NCBI RefSeq assembly: GCF_010384365.1
Contig: NZ_CP048397.1
Location: 5,332,001 to 5,396,000, forward strand
Length of the DNA stretch: 64,000 bases
Direction: 5' to 3'
Source: Streptomyces sp. S4.7
GTDB lineage: Bacteria > Actinomycetota > Actinomycetes > Streptomycetales > Streptomycetaceae
Shown: positions 6,170 through 14,847 of the stretch, piece after piece
Layout: every line of letters starts with the position of its first letter
Position numbering within the stretch: position 1 is the first letter of the stretch
Notes under the pieces: model-generated
Databases searched by the model: none
What the model saw: the letters and a program-made list of their open reading frames with translations, nothing else
What the model was told of the DNA's origin: nothing
Translations under genes and position numbers: made by a program

Positions 6170-8476
6170 TTGTCAACCGAGGAATTGCGGAGCGAACAGC
6201 AATTCGTCTCGCTCCTCCATGAGCGTCTCGACGCGCTCCGGGAGCAGGCCGAAGACGCCGTGCGGACGTCGATCGGGCAGGTCAGCACGGGCCGACAGGC
6301 CATGGTGGAGCGGGACATCAGGGTCGCCGAGCACTCCGGCACCGTCACCACGCTGAATGCCGTGGAATCCGGGCTCTGTTTCGGCCGTATCGATCTCGAC
6401 GACGGCGTCACCCATCGCATCGGCCGCATCGGAATGCGCCAGGACGACGCGGAACACACTCCGCTGCTCATCGACTGGCGCGCTCCCGTCGCCCGCCCTT
6501 TCTATCTCGCCACCGGCTATTCGACGATGGGTCTGCGCCGCCGCCGGCACATCACCACCGAGGGGCGGCGGGTCACCGCGCTCCACGACGAGATCATGGA
6601 TCTCAGCGACACCACCCGCACCGGCCACGAGGACCCGGACGGCGACGCCGTGCTGCTCGCCGCGCTCGACTCGGCCCGCACCGGGCGGATGAGCGACATC
6701 GTGCGGACCATCCAGGCCGAGCAGGACCGCATCATCCGCGCGCCCTACCGCGGGGTCCTCGTCGTGGAGGGCGGGCCCGGGACCGGCAAGACCGCCGTCG
6801 CGCTGCACCGGGCCGCGTATCTGCTGTACGCGCACCGCGAAAGGCTGGCGCGCCGTGCCGTGCTGATCGTCGGGCCCAACCCCGCTTTCCTCGGGTACAT
6901 CGGCGAGGTGCTGCCCTCCCTCGGCGAGACCGGCGTGCTGCTGGCGACGACCGGCGAACTCTTCCCCGGCGTACGGGCCACCGCCACCGACACGCCGGCC
7001 GCCGCGGCCGTCAAGGGCCGCGCGGAGATGGCGGACGTGCTGGCCGCCGCGCTGCGCGACCGGCAGTCGGTGCCCGATCCGCACATCGAGATCGAGCACG
7101 ACGACGGAACGCTGTATCTGGACCGCGCGATGGCCGAGGACGCGCGAGCCCGCGCCCGTGACACCGGCCTCCCGCACAATCTCGCCCGGCCGCACTTCGC
7201 CTTCTCCGTCATCGACTCCCTCACCGAGCAGCTGGCCGAGCGGCTCGGGGCCGACCCGTACGGCGGCCCGAACCTCCTCGACCCCACGGACGTCGCACAA
7301 CTCGGCAAGGCGATCGCCACCAGCCCGGCCGTGCAGTCGGCGATCGACGAGCTGTGGCCCACCCTCACCCCGCAGGACCTCGTCGCGGACTATCTGACCG
7401 AGCCGACCCATCTCCCCGACGGGGACGGCGAGTTGATCAGGCGGCCGGTGAGCGGTGAAGGACACTGGACGGACTCGGACGTCCCTCTCCTCGACGAGGC
7501 GGCCGAGCTGCTCGGCGAGGACGACGCCGCCGCGCGCGCCGCGGCCGAGGCCGAACGGCGCGAGCGGATCGAGTACGCCCAGGGCGTGCTGGAGCTGAGC
7601 TACGGCTCCCGTACCTATGAGTTCGAGGACAAGGACGAGGAGGACGCGGAGGTCCTGCTCGCACACGACCTCATCGACGCCGAACGCCTCGCCGACCGCC
7701 AGGAGGAGACCGACACCCGCAGCGCCGCCGAACGCGCCGCCGCCGACCGCACCTGGGCCTTCGGCCACATCGTGGTGGACGAGGCGCAGGAACTGTCCGC
7801 GATGGCCTGGCGGTTGCTGATGCGCCGCTGCCCGGCCCGTTCCATGACGCTCGTCGGCGACCCGGCGCAGACCGGGGACGTGGCCGGCTGCGACTCCTGG
7901 CAGCAGATCCTGCGGCCGTACGTGGGTGAGCGCTGGGAGCACGTACGGCTCGGCGTCAACTACCGTACGCCCGCCGAGATCATGGCCGTCGCCGCCGAGG
8001 TGCGGCGACTTGTGGACCCGGAGTTCGAGCCCCCGAGTTCGGTCCGCTCGACGGGGGCCGGACCGTGGGTACGGGAGGTGAAGCCGGCCGACCTCGTCCG
8101 TACGGCCGCCGCGAGCGCCCTCGAACACGCCGCCTCGCACGCGGCGCGGCACGGCGCGGACGGACGGCTCGCGGTGATCGCCCCCGCCGCGCTGCTGCCC
8201 GCGCTCGCCGCCGAACTGCCCGAGGCCTCCTGGGGAGTCGCCCCCGATCTCACCCGGCCGGTCGTCCTGCTCGATCCCCGGCAGGCCAAGGGTCTGGAGT
8301 TCGACACGGTGGTCGTCGTGGACCCGGAGGCCGTTCTGGACGGCTCACCGCGCGGCACCAACGACCTGTACGTCGCGCTGACCCGGGCGACCCAGCGACT
8401 CGGCATCGTACGGAATGTCACTGTCCCGCCCCGACTCGCCTACGAGAGCGCCACCACCGGGTCCACGGGGTCGTGA
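6170..8476 (+). CDS. HelD-like superfamily 1 helicase / RNA polymerase recycling motor
   Basis: 768 residues from TTG 6170, preceded by AGGGG. The open frame runs far upstream, but homologues begin near LSTEELRSEQQFVSLL and the spacing supports TTG. N-terminal coiled region, then IDWRAPVARPFY, Walker A GGPGTGKTAV (Lys207), HIVVDEAQELS (Walker B), TLVGDPAQT, NYRTPAEIM, and C-terminal KGLEFDTVVVVDPE and LYVALTRATQRLG. This is the UvrD/Rep fold of the HelD family, which prises RNA polymerase from stalled complexes. Related Streptomyces HelR proteins give rifamycin tolerance, but I see no rifamycin-associated inverted repeat upstream, so that role is not supported. Confidence 0.85.
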   Translation: MSTEELRSEQQFVSLLHERLDALREQAEDAVRTSIGQVSTGRQAMVERDIRVAEHSGTVTTLNAVESGLCFGRIDLDDGVTHRIGRIGMRQDDAEHTPLLIDWRAPVARPFYLATGYSTMGLRRRRHITTEGRRVTALHDEIMDLSDTTRTGHEDPDGDAVLLAALDSARTGRMSDIVRTIQAEQDRIIRAPYRGVLVVEGGPGTGKTAVALHRAAYLLYAHRERLARRAVLIVGPNPAFLGYIGEVLPSLGETGVLLATTGELFPGVRATATDTPAAAAVKGRAEMADVLAAALRDRQSVPDPHIEIEHDDGTLYLDRAMAEDARARARDTGLPHNLARPHFAFSVIDSLTEQLAERLGADPYGGPNLLDPTDVAQLGKAIATSPAVQSAIDELWPTLTPQDLVADYLTEPTHLPDGDGELIRRPVSGEGHWTDSDVPLLDEAAELLGEDDAAARAAAEAERRERIEYAQGVLELSYGSRTYEFEDKDEEDAEVLLAHDLIDAERLADRQEETDTRSAAERAAADRTWAFGHIVVDEAQELSAMAWRLLMRRCPARSMTLVGDPAQTGDVAGCDSWQQILRPYVGERWEHVRLGVNYRTPAEIMAVAAEVRRLVDPEFEPPSSVRSTGAGPWVREVKPADLVRTAAASALEHAASHAARHGADGRLAVIAPAALLPALAAELPEASWGVAPDLTRPVVLLDPRQAKGLEFDTVVVVDPEAVLDGSPRGTNDLYVALTRATQRLGIVRNVTVPPRLAYESATTGSTGS

Positions 8477-8640
8477 ACCCCGCCCCCGGACGGGCACGGT
8501 CGTCATGTCCACAACGGGGGAGACCTGGGCCGCAGGCAAAGCCGCGGGAAGCGCGGACGCGCCGGCGCCGGCACGGTGGCGGGAGCGCTCGCCGTGGCGG
8601 CGACGGTCGTCGCGCTCCTGCTGTCCGTGCGGAACGTCCC

Positions 8641-8674
8641 GGCGTGCGTCCCGGCGCCCGCCGGGACGCACGCC
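8641..8674. terminator. Bidirectional terminator between convergent genes
   Basis: GGCGTGCGTCCCGG and CCGGGACGCACGCC form a perfect 14-bp stem with a 6-nt loop between the rightward helicase gene and the leftward glgB gene. The rest of 8477-8736 shows no convincing gene. Confidence 0.75.
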
Positions 8675-8736
8675 GGGAAGCGGCACACCGGCTCATCCTG
8701 CTGAGCGCCGCCGGGCCGGGACGCGCGGGCGCCGGG

Positions 8737-11262
8737 TCACACCGGCTTCAGCCACAGCGTCGCCAGCGGCGGCAGCGTCAGCTGGATGCTCGCCGGACGT
8801 CCGTGCGTGGGGACCGCCTCCGGCTTGAGGGTGTCCATGTTGAACACGTCCCCGCCGCCGTAGCGCCCCGCGTCGGTGTTGATGACCTCCGTCCAGCCCG
8901 AGACGCCCTCCGGGACACCGATGCGGTACTGGTGCCGCACCACCGGCGCGAAGTGGGAGACGGCGAGCAGCGGCGCGCCCTGCGCGTCGAAGCGCAGGAA
9001 CGCGAACACGTTGTCCTCCCCGGCGTCCCCCTCCACCCAGGCGAAGCCCTCGGGGACGGTGTCGCGCTGCCAGAGCGCCGGCGTCCGGCCGTAGACCGTG
9101 TTCAGATCGCGCACCAGATCCCGTACACCGCGGTGGTCGGCCTCCGCCGCGTACGACGGGTCCAGCAGCCACCAGTCCGGGCCATGGCTCTCCGACCACT
9201 CCGCGCCCTGCGCGAACTCCTGCCCCATGAAGAGGAGTTGCTTGCCCGGATGCGCCCACATGTAGCCGAGGTACGCCCGGTGGTTGGCCCGCTGCTGCCA
9301 CCAGTCGCCGGGCATCTTGGAGACCAGCGACCGTTTGCCGTGGACGACTTCGTCGTGCGAGATCGGCAGCACGTAGTTCTCGCTGTACGCGTACACCATC
9401 GAGAAGGTCATCTCGCCGTGGTGGTACTTGCGGTGCACCGGCTCCTTGGAGACGTAGTCCAGGGAGTCGTGCATCCAGCCCATGTTCCACTTCAGGCCGA
9501 AGCCGAGACCGCCGAAGCCGCCGGCGCCGGTGAGGTGCGTGGGGCGGGTGACGCCGTCCCAGGCCGTGGACTCCTCGGCGATCGTGACGACACCGGGGCA
9601 GCGGCGGTAGACGGTCGCGTTCATCTCCTGGAGGAAGGCGACGGCGTCCAGGTTCTCCCGTCCGCCGCGCTCGTTCGGTGTCCATTCCCCGGCCTCGCGG
9701 GAGTAGTCGAGATAGAGCATCGAGGCGACGGCGTCCACCCGCAGGCCGTCGATGTGGAACTCCTCGCACCAGTACACCGCGTTGGCGACGAGGAAGTTGC
9801 GCACCTCGGTGCGGCCGAAGTCGAACTCCAGCGTGCCCCAGTCGGGATGCTCGGCGCGGGAGGGGTCCGCGTGCTCGTACAGCGGCCTGCCGTCGAACTG
9901 CGCCAGTGCCCACTCGTCCTTCGGGAAGTGCGCGGGCACCCAGTCCACGATGACGCCGATGCCCGCGCGGTGCAGCGCGTCCACCAGGAAACGGAAGTCG
10001 TCCGGCGTGCCCATCCGGGAGGTGGGGGCGTAGAAGCCGGTGACCTGGTAGCCCCAGGAACCGCCGAAGGGATGCTCCGCGACCGGCATCAGCTCGACAT
10101 GGGTGAAGCCCAGGTCCTTGATGTACGAGGGGAGTTGGAGGGCGAGCTGACGATACGTCAGCCCCGGTCGCCAGGAGTTGAGATGGAGCTCGTACACGGA
10201 GAACGGCGCCTCGTGCACCGGCAGGTCGCCGCGGTGCGCCAGCCACTCCTCGTCGTGCCACACATGGTGCGACTCGGTGACGATCGACGCCGTCGACGGC
10301 GGCACCTCGGTGCGGCGGGCCATCGGGTCGGCGCGCAGCGTGTGCGTGCCGTCGGGGCGGGCGATGTCGAACTTGTAGAGCGCGCCCTCGCCGACACCGG
10401 GTACGAACAGCTCCCACACGCCGGTCGAGCCGAGCGAGCGCATCGGGTAGGCCGTGCCGTCCCAGTAGTTGAAGTCACCGGAGATCCGCACGCCCTGCGC
10501 GTTCGGCGCCCAGACGGTGAAGCGGGTGCCCGTGACGCCCTGGTGGACCATCGGGCGGGCGCCGAGCGCGTTCCACAGCTCCTCGTGCCTGCCCTCGCCG
10601 ATGAGGTGCAGATCGAGGTCGCCGAGGGTGGGCAGGAAGCGGTACGGGTCCTGCACCTCCAGCTCGTCGACCTCGTCGGCGGTGCCCGCGCCCTCCTCGG
10701 CCGTGAGCCCGTAGCGCACCAGGAGGGAGTACTCGGGGACCTTGCGCCACGGCAGGACGCCGGAGAAGAACCCGTCGCCGTCGTCGTGCAGTTGGGCCCG
10801 CAGGTCCTTCGCGACGACGGTCACGCCCTTCGCGTACGGGCGCAGCGTCCGCAGGACGACGCCGCCCTTGCCGGTGTGGGCGCCGAGCACGGAGTGCGGG
10901 TCGTGGTGCGCGCCGCTCAGCAGCCGGTGCCGGTCGGAGTCCGCCAGCGGCGGGGCGGGGTGCACGATATGGCCGCCGGCCTCCTTGCGCGGCTTCGGTG
11001 CCTTGGACGGCTTCGACGCGTTCGCGGACCTGTCGCCGGACCTGTCGTCGGACTTGCCGGTGGATTTACCGGCGGCCCTGCCCGCCTTCTCGGCCCGCGC
11101 GGCCTTCTCCGGCTTCGCGGCCTTCGCCTCCTTGGCTTCCTTCCCCTCCCTCGCCGGGGGCTCGTCGCGCTTGCCGCGCGCACCGGCGGGGGCCGGGACG
11201 CCGTTCGCGGGGCGCTGGGGCTGCGGCTCTGACGGATTCTCGGACGGCGGGCGGGCGGTCAC
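8737..11262 (-). CDS. glgB: 1,4-alpha-glucan branching enzyme
   Basis: GH13 branching enzyme making alpha-1,6 branches in glycogen-like glucan. Order: low-complexity Lys/Ala/Glu-rich N-terminus, CBM48-like modules (HPHSVLGAH; GTRFTVWAPNAQGVRISGDFNYW), then the catalytic barrel with VELMPVAEHPF, GVIVDWVPAHFP, GLRVDAVASM (nucleophile Asp), TIAEEST (acid Glu) and LPISHDEVVHGKRS. Last gene of the GlgE operon. GTG 11262 has GAGGAGG 8 nt upstream; GTG 11358, 8 bp after the pep2 stop, would give an 873-aa protein but lacks a clear binding site. Either form is longer than the roughly 730 aa typical of GlgB because of the charged extension at about 30-130. Confidence 0.95.
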   Translation of the reverse strand: MTARPPSENPSEPQPQRPANGVPAPAGARGKRDEPPAREGKEAKEAKAAKPEKAARAEKAGRAAGKSTGKSDDRSGDRSANASKPSKAPKPRKEAGGHIVHPAPPLADSDRHRLLSGAHHDPHSVLGAHTGKGGVVLRTLRPYAKGVTVVAKDLRAQLHDDGDGFFSGVLPWRKVPEYSLLVRYGLTAEEGAGTADEVDELEVQDPYRFLPTLGDLDLHLIGEGRHEELWNALGARPMVHQGVTGTRFTVWAPNAQGVRISGDFNYWDGTAYPMRSLGSTGVWELFVPGVGEGALYKFDIARPDGTHTLRADPMARRTEVPPSTASIVTESHHVWHDEEWLAHRGDLPVHEAPFSVYELHLNSWRPGLTYRQLALQLPSYIKDLGFTHVELMPVAEHPFGGSWGYQVTGFYAPTSRMGTPDDFRFLVDALHRAGIGVIVDWVPAHFPKDEWALAQFDGRPLYEHADPSRAEHPDWGTLEFDFGRTEVRNFLVANAVYWCEEFHIDGLRVDAVASMLYLDYSREAGEWTPNERGGRENLDAVAFLQEMNATVYRRCPGVVTIAEESTAWDGVTRPTHLTGAGGFGGLGFGLKWNMGWMHDSLDYVSKEPVHRKYHHGEMTFSMVYAYSENYVLPISHDEVVHGKRSLVSKMPGDWWQQRANHRAYLGYMWAHPGKQLLFMGQEFAQGAEWSESHGPDWWLLDPSYAAEADHRGVRDLVRDLNTVYGRTPALWQRDTVPEGFAWVEGDAGEDNVFAFLRFDAQGAPLLAVSHFAPVVRHQYRIGVPEGVSGWTEVINTDAGRYGGGDVFNMDTLKPEAVPTHGRPASIQLTLPPLATLWLKPV

Positions 11263-11366
11263 GGGGGCTGCCTCCTCGGCGGGGACGACGGGGGTCTCGG
11301 GGCCGATGGGCCGACGGGTCGGCCCTCCGGTCTTCGGTGTCGGCGTTCGGTGTCGCACGATGGATG

Positions 11367-12851
11367 TCAGGGGCGGTGGCCGGCCAGCCGGTGGATCGCC
11401 GCCATCGGGACGGGCAGCCAGTCGGGGCGGTTCCGGGCCTCGTACAGCACCTCGTACACCGCCTTGTCCGTCTCGTATGCCCGCAGCAGCGCGGCGTCCT
11501 CACGCGGGTCGGTGCCCGTCGCGTCCGCGTAGCCGTCGCAGAAAGCGGACCGGGCGCGCTCCGCCCAACCGGGGTCCCAGGGCTGGTGGGTGCGGGCGGC
11601 GTAGTCGAACGAGCGGAGCATGCCCGCCACATCGCGCACCGCGGGCTGCGGACGGCGGCGTTCGGTGAGGGGCCGGGCCGGCTCGCCCTCGAAGTCGATC
11701 AGCGACCACTCGCCGTCCGGTGTCCGCAGCGTCTGACCGAGATGCAGATCGCCGTGCACACGCTGCGCCCGCGTCACGGGACCGCCCCCGGCCTCCGCCC
11801 CTTCGTTCGAAGGGCTCCCGGACCGGGCCAGCGCGTCGAATGCGGTACGCAGCCCGCCGACGTGCGGCAGCAGCGCGGGCACGGCCTGCGCGGTCGTGTC
11901 CAGCCGCCCGGACATGGCCTCGGCCAGGTTCGCCGTCTGCTGCGGCCCGAGGGAGACGGTCGGCAGCGCGGCGGCCAGCGCCAGGTGCACCTCGCCGGTG
12001 GCCCGCCCCAGCGCCCGCGCCTCGTCGGTGAATTCACGCCCGTCGGCCAGCGCGCGCAGCGCGAGCTGCCAGCCGTCCTCGGAGTCGCGGAGGAACGGCT
12101 GGAGCACCCCGAGCGTCAGCGACTGCGGCCCCGCCCCGCCGCCCACGTCCGCGCCCACGGCCTCGAACCAGGCGACCGGCGACGGCACCCGCCGGCTGCC
12201 CTGACGGGCGAGGGCGAGCGGCAGTTCCAGATCGGGGTGTGCGCCCGGGAAGACCCTGCGGAGGATCTTGAGGATGTACTTCTCGCCGTAGACGAGCGAC
12301 GAGTTCGACTGCTCCGCGCCGAGCAGTCGCGGCACGAGTCCGGCCGGGATCCCGACGGCGCGGTCGAAGCGCAGCGGGCCCAGGGAGCCGGGGGAGCGCA
12401 GCTGCTCCAGCAGCAGATCGGCGAGGCTTGGATCGTGCAGCGCCTCGTAGACGACCCGGCCGGCCAGCGGCCCCTCGTCGACGCGGCCGATACGGGCGGC
12501 GGCGAGCTCCGGCGGCAGGGCGGACCGTACGCCGATCAGCAACTGGTAGCAGTCGTCGGTGGGGGCGACCGGGACCGGCGGCGCGTCCGGGGCGGGGGTG
12601 GAGCGCTGCTCGACACGGACCAGCAGATGGAGGAGGCCGGGCCCCGCGCCCGAGGTGTCGGGAGGCATCAGTTCGGTGGCGGCCACCGTCGAGAAGCCGG
12701 TGATCGGCCGGCCCTTGCCCGCGAACCAGCGCTGCCGCGGCAGCCACTCGTGCAGCAGGGGAGCGAGCGAATCGACCAGTCTCGCGGCTCCGGCGGGTGG
12801 TAGCGCCGCGCCGGGGCGTGGTGAGCTCCGGGTGGATGCAGCCTTGGACAT
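11367..12851 (-). CDS. pep2: Maltokinase Pep2/Mak (GlgE pathway)
   Basis: 494 residues from ATG 12851. It phosphorylates maltose with ATP to alpha-maltose-1-phosphate, the donor for GlgE. The fold is aminoglycoside-phosphotransferase-like: N-terminal cap (LLHEWLPRQRWFAGKGRPI), kinase Lys in EKYILKILRR, and catalytic loop QRVHGDLHLGQTLRT with the metal-binding LIDFEGEPARPLTER. Normal length is 455-470 aa; the excess is at the N-terminus. It lies between treS and glgB, 8 bp from the possible first glgB start, but is separated from treS by about 270 bp with two strong hairpins, so it may also be transcribed from its own promoter. Confidence 0.93.
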   Translation of the reverse strand: MSKAASTRSSPRPGAALPPAGAARLVDSLAPLLHEWLPRQRWFAGKGRPITGFSTVAATELMPPDTSGAGPGLLHLLVRVEQRSTPAPDAPPVPVAPTDDCYQLLIGVRSALPPELAAARIGRVDEGPLAGRVVYEALHDPSLADLLLEQLRSPGSLGPLRFDRAVGIPAGLVPRLLGAEQSNSSLVYGEKYILKILRRVFPGAHPDLELPLALARQGSRRVPSPVAWFEAVGADVGGGAGPQSLTLGVLQPFLRDSEDGWQLALRALADGREFTDEARALGRATGEVHLALAAALPTVSLGPQQTANLAEAMSGRLDTTAQAVPALLPHVGGLRTAFDALARSGSPSNEGAEAGGGPVTRAQRVHGDLHLGQTLRTPDGEWSLIDFEGEPARPLTERRRPQPAVRDVAGMLRSFDYAARTHQPWDPGWAERARSAFCDGYADATGTDPREDAALLRAYETDKAVYEVLYEARNRPDWLPVPMAAIHRLAGHRP

Positions 12852-13044
12852 GGCATCGCGTCCTTTCCCCGGGCACACCACAGGATGCGCAGAGTGTCCC
12901 GGATTGCGGCAACGGAGTCCGGCCTGTGCGGGACGTGTCGGGTGAGGATGGCCCGTACGGACCGAAAGCCCGCCCGGCGCGGGAAGTCCGTCCGGACCGT
13001 GAGTCGGTTCGTACCTACGGACTCGATGTCGGTGATGGTGCCCC

Positions 13045-13076
13045 GTGCGGGGCGGACGTAACCGACCGCCCCGCAC
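13045..13076 (-). terminator. Hairpin 1 after treS
   Basis: GTGCGGGGCGG and CCGCCCCGCAC, perfect 11-bp arms around a 10-nt loop. Together with the next hairpin it occupies the treS-pep2 gap and may attenuate read-through. Confidence 0.6.
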
Positions 13077-13081
13077 CCACG

Positions 13082-13111
13082 TTCGGGCCGGTCGGCTCCC
13101 GCCGGCCCGAA
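13082..13111 (-). terminator. Hairpin 2 after treS
   Basis: TTCGGGCCGG and CCGGCCCGAA, perfect 10-bp arms around a 10-nt loop, directly behind the treS stop at 13123. The remaining gap (12852-13044) should hold any pep2 promoter; I cannot point to a clear one. Confidence 0.6.
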
Positions 13112-13122
13112 GTGCTCCGCCG

Positions 13123-14847
13123 TCAGCCCTGCGCGGGGTCCTGCCTGAGCCGGAACCAGTAGAAACCGTGGCCCGCCAGCGTCAGCAGATAGGGCCAGTC
13201 GCCGATCGCCGGGAAGCGCACCCCGCCGATAAGTTCGACCGGATGGCGTCCGCTGAACGCGCGCAGGTCCAGCTCGGTGGGCTGTGCGAACCGCGAGAAG
13301 TTGTGCACGCAGAGCACCAGGTCGTCGCCGTTGCCGTCCTGCGACGGCGCCTCGCGCAGGAACGCGAGCACCGCCGGGTTCGTCGACGGCAGTTCGGTGT
13401 ACGAGCCGAGCCCGAAGGCCGGGTTCTGCTTCCGGATCTCGATCATGCGGCGTGTCCAGTGCAGCAGCGACGACGGCGACGCCATCGCCGCCTCGACGTT
13501 CGTCACCTGGTAGCCGTAGACCGGGTCCATGATCGTCGGGAGGAAGAGCCGGCCGGGATCGCAGGACGAGAAGCCCGCGTTCCGGTCCGGGGTCCACTGC
13601 ATCGGGGTCCGTACGGCGTCGCGGTCACCGAGCCAGATGTTGTCGCCCATCCCGATCTCGTCCCCGTAGTACAGGATCGGGGAGCCGGGCAGCGACAGCA
13701 GCAGAGCGGTGAACAGCTCGATCTGGTTGCGATCGTTGTCCAGTAGCGAGGCCAGCCGGCGCCGGATGCCGATGTTGGCGCGCATCCGCGGGTCCTTGGC
13801 GTACTCCGCGTACATGTAGTCGCGTTCTTCGTCCGTGACCATTTCGAGCGTCAGCTCGTCGTGGTTGCGCAGGAAGATGCCCCACTGGCAACCGGTGGGG
13901 ATCGCCGGGGTCTTGGACAGGATCTCCGAGACCGGATAGCGGGACTCGCGCCGCACGGCCATGAAGATCCGCGGCATCACGGGGAAGTGGAACGCCATGT
14001 GGCACTCGTCGCCGCCCTTGGCGTAGTCGCCGAAGTAGTCGACGACGTCCTCCGGCCACTGGTTGGCCTCGGCGAGCAGCACCGTGTCCGGGTAGTGCGT
14101 GTCGCAGATCTCGCGGACCTCGCGCAGCAGCGCGTGGGTGGCGGGGAGGTTCTCGCAGTCGGTGCCCTCCTCCTGGTAGAGGTAGGGCACGGCGTCGAGG
14201 CGGAAACCGTCGATGCCCAGGTCCAGCCAGAAGCGCAGCGCCGAGATGATCTCCTCGCGCACGGCCGGGTTCTCGTAGTTGAGGTCCGGCTGGTGCGAGA
14301 AGAAGCGGTGCCAGTAGTACTGCTTGCGGACCGGGTCGAACGTCCAGTTGGACGTCTCGGTGTCGACGAAGATGATCCGCGCGTCCGGGAACTGCTTGTC
14401 GTCGTCGGCCCAGACGTAGTAGTCGCCGTAAGGCCCGTCGGGGTCCTTCCGCGATTCCTGGAACCAGTTGTGCTGGTCGCTGGTGTGATTCATGACGAAG
14501 TCGATGATCACGCGCATGCCGCGCTGGTGGGCGGCGTCGACGAATTCCACGAAGTCGGCGAGGTCGCCGAACTCGGGGAGTACGGCGGTGTAGTCGGAGA
14601 CGTCGTAACCGCCGTCGCGCAGCGGGGACTTGAAGAACGGCGGCAGCCAGAGACAGTCGACACCGAGCCATTGGAGATAGTCCAGTTTGGCGGTGATGCC
14701 CTTGAGGTCGCCGACACCGTCGCCGTTGCTGTCCTGGAACGAGCGCACCAGGACTTCGTAGAAGACGGCTCGTTTGAACCAGTCGGGGTCACGGTCCTTC
14801 GCGGGAGTGTCCTCGAACAGGTCGTGGACGGGCTCATTGATGATCAT
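13123..14847 (-). CDS. treS: Trehalose synthase (maltose alpha-D-glucosyltransferase)
   Basis: 574-residue GH13_16 enzyme that interconverts trehalose and maltose; in this pathway it feeds maltose to Pep2. Catalytic motifs: DFVMNHTSDQH, GIDGFRLDAVPYL (nucleophile Asp), TVLLAEANQWPEDV (acid Glu) and FLRNHDELTLEM (third Asp), with SPILYYGDEIGMGDN. Length is normal for stand-alone TreS; it is not fused to maltokinase. The ATG overlaps the glgE stop by 4 nt (ATGA), so glgE and treS are translationally coupled. Confidence 0.96.
   Translation of the reverse strand: MIINEPVHDLFEDTPAKDRDPDWFKRAVFYEVLVRSFQDSNGDGVGDLKGITAKLDYLQWLGVDCLWLPPFFKSPLRDGGYDVSDYTAVLPEFGDLADFVEFVDAAHQRGMRVIIDFVMNHTSDQHNWFQESRKDPDGPYGDYYVWADDDKQFPDARIIFVDTETSNWTFDPVRKQYYWHRFFSHQPDLNYENPAVREEIISALRFWLDLGIDGFRLDAVPYLYQEEGTDCENLPATHALLREVREICDTHYPDTVLLAEANQWPEDVVDYFGDYAKGGDECHMAFHFPVMPRIFMAVRRESRYPVSEILSKTPAIPTGCQWGIFLRNHDELTLEMVTDEERDYMYAEYAKDPRMRANIGIRRRLASLLDNDRNQIELFTALLLSLPGSPILYYGDEIGMGDNIWLGDRDAVRTPMQWTPDRNAGFSSCDPGRLFLPTIMDPVYGYQVTNVEAAMASPSSLLHWTRRMIEIRKQNPAFGLGSYTELPSTNPAVLAFLREAPSQDGNGDDLVLCVHNFSRFAQPTELDLRAFSGRHPVELIGGVRFPAIGDWPYLLTLAGHGFYWFRLRQDPAQG

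Noticed and set aside
6170..8476. Rifamycin-resistance HelR assignment
   Set aside because: No rifamycin-associated inverted repeat of the GGGGCTTGC type is visible upstream, so only the broader HelD-like call is kept.
8505..8704. Possible small membrane peptide (KRGRAGAGTVAGALAVAATVV) between helicase and glgB
   Set aside because: The hydrophobic frame lacks a normal start unless a frameshift from ATG 8505 is assumed, and its 3' half coincides with the terminator hairpin at 8641-8674.
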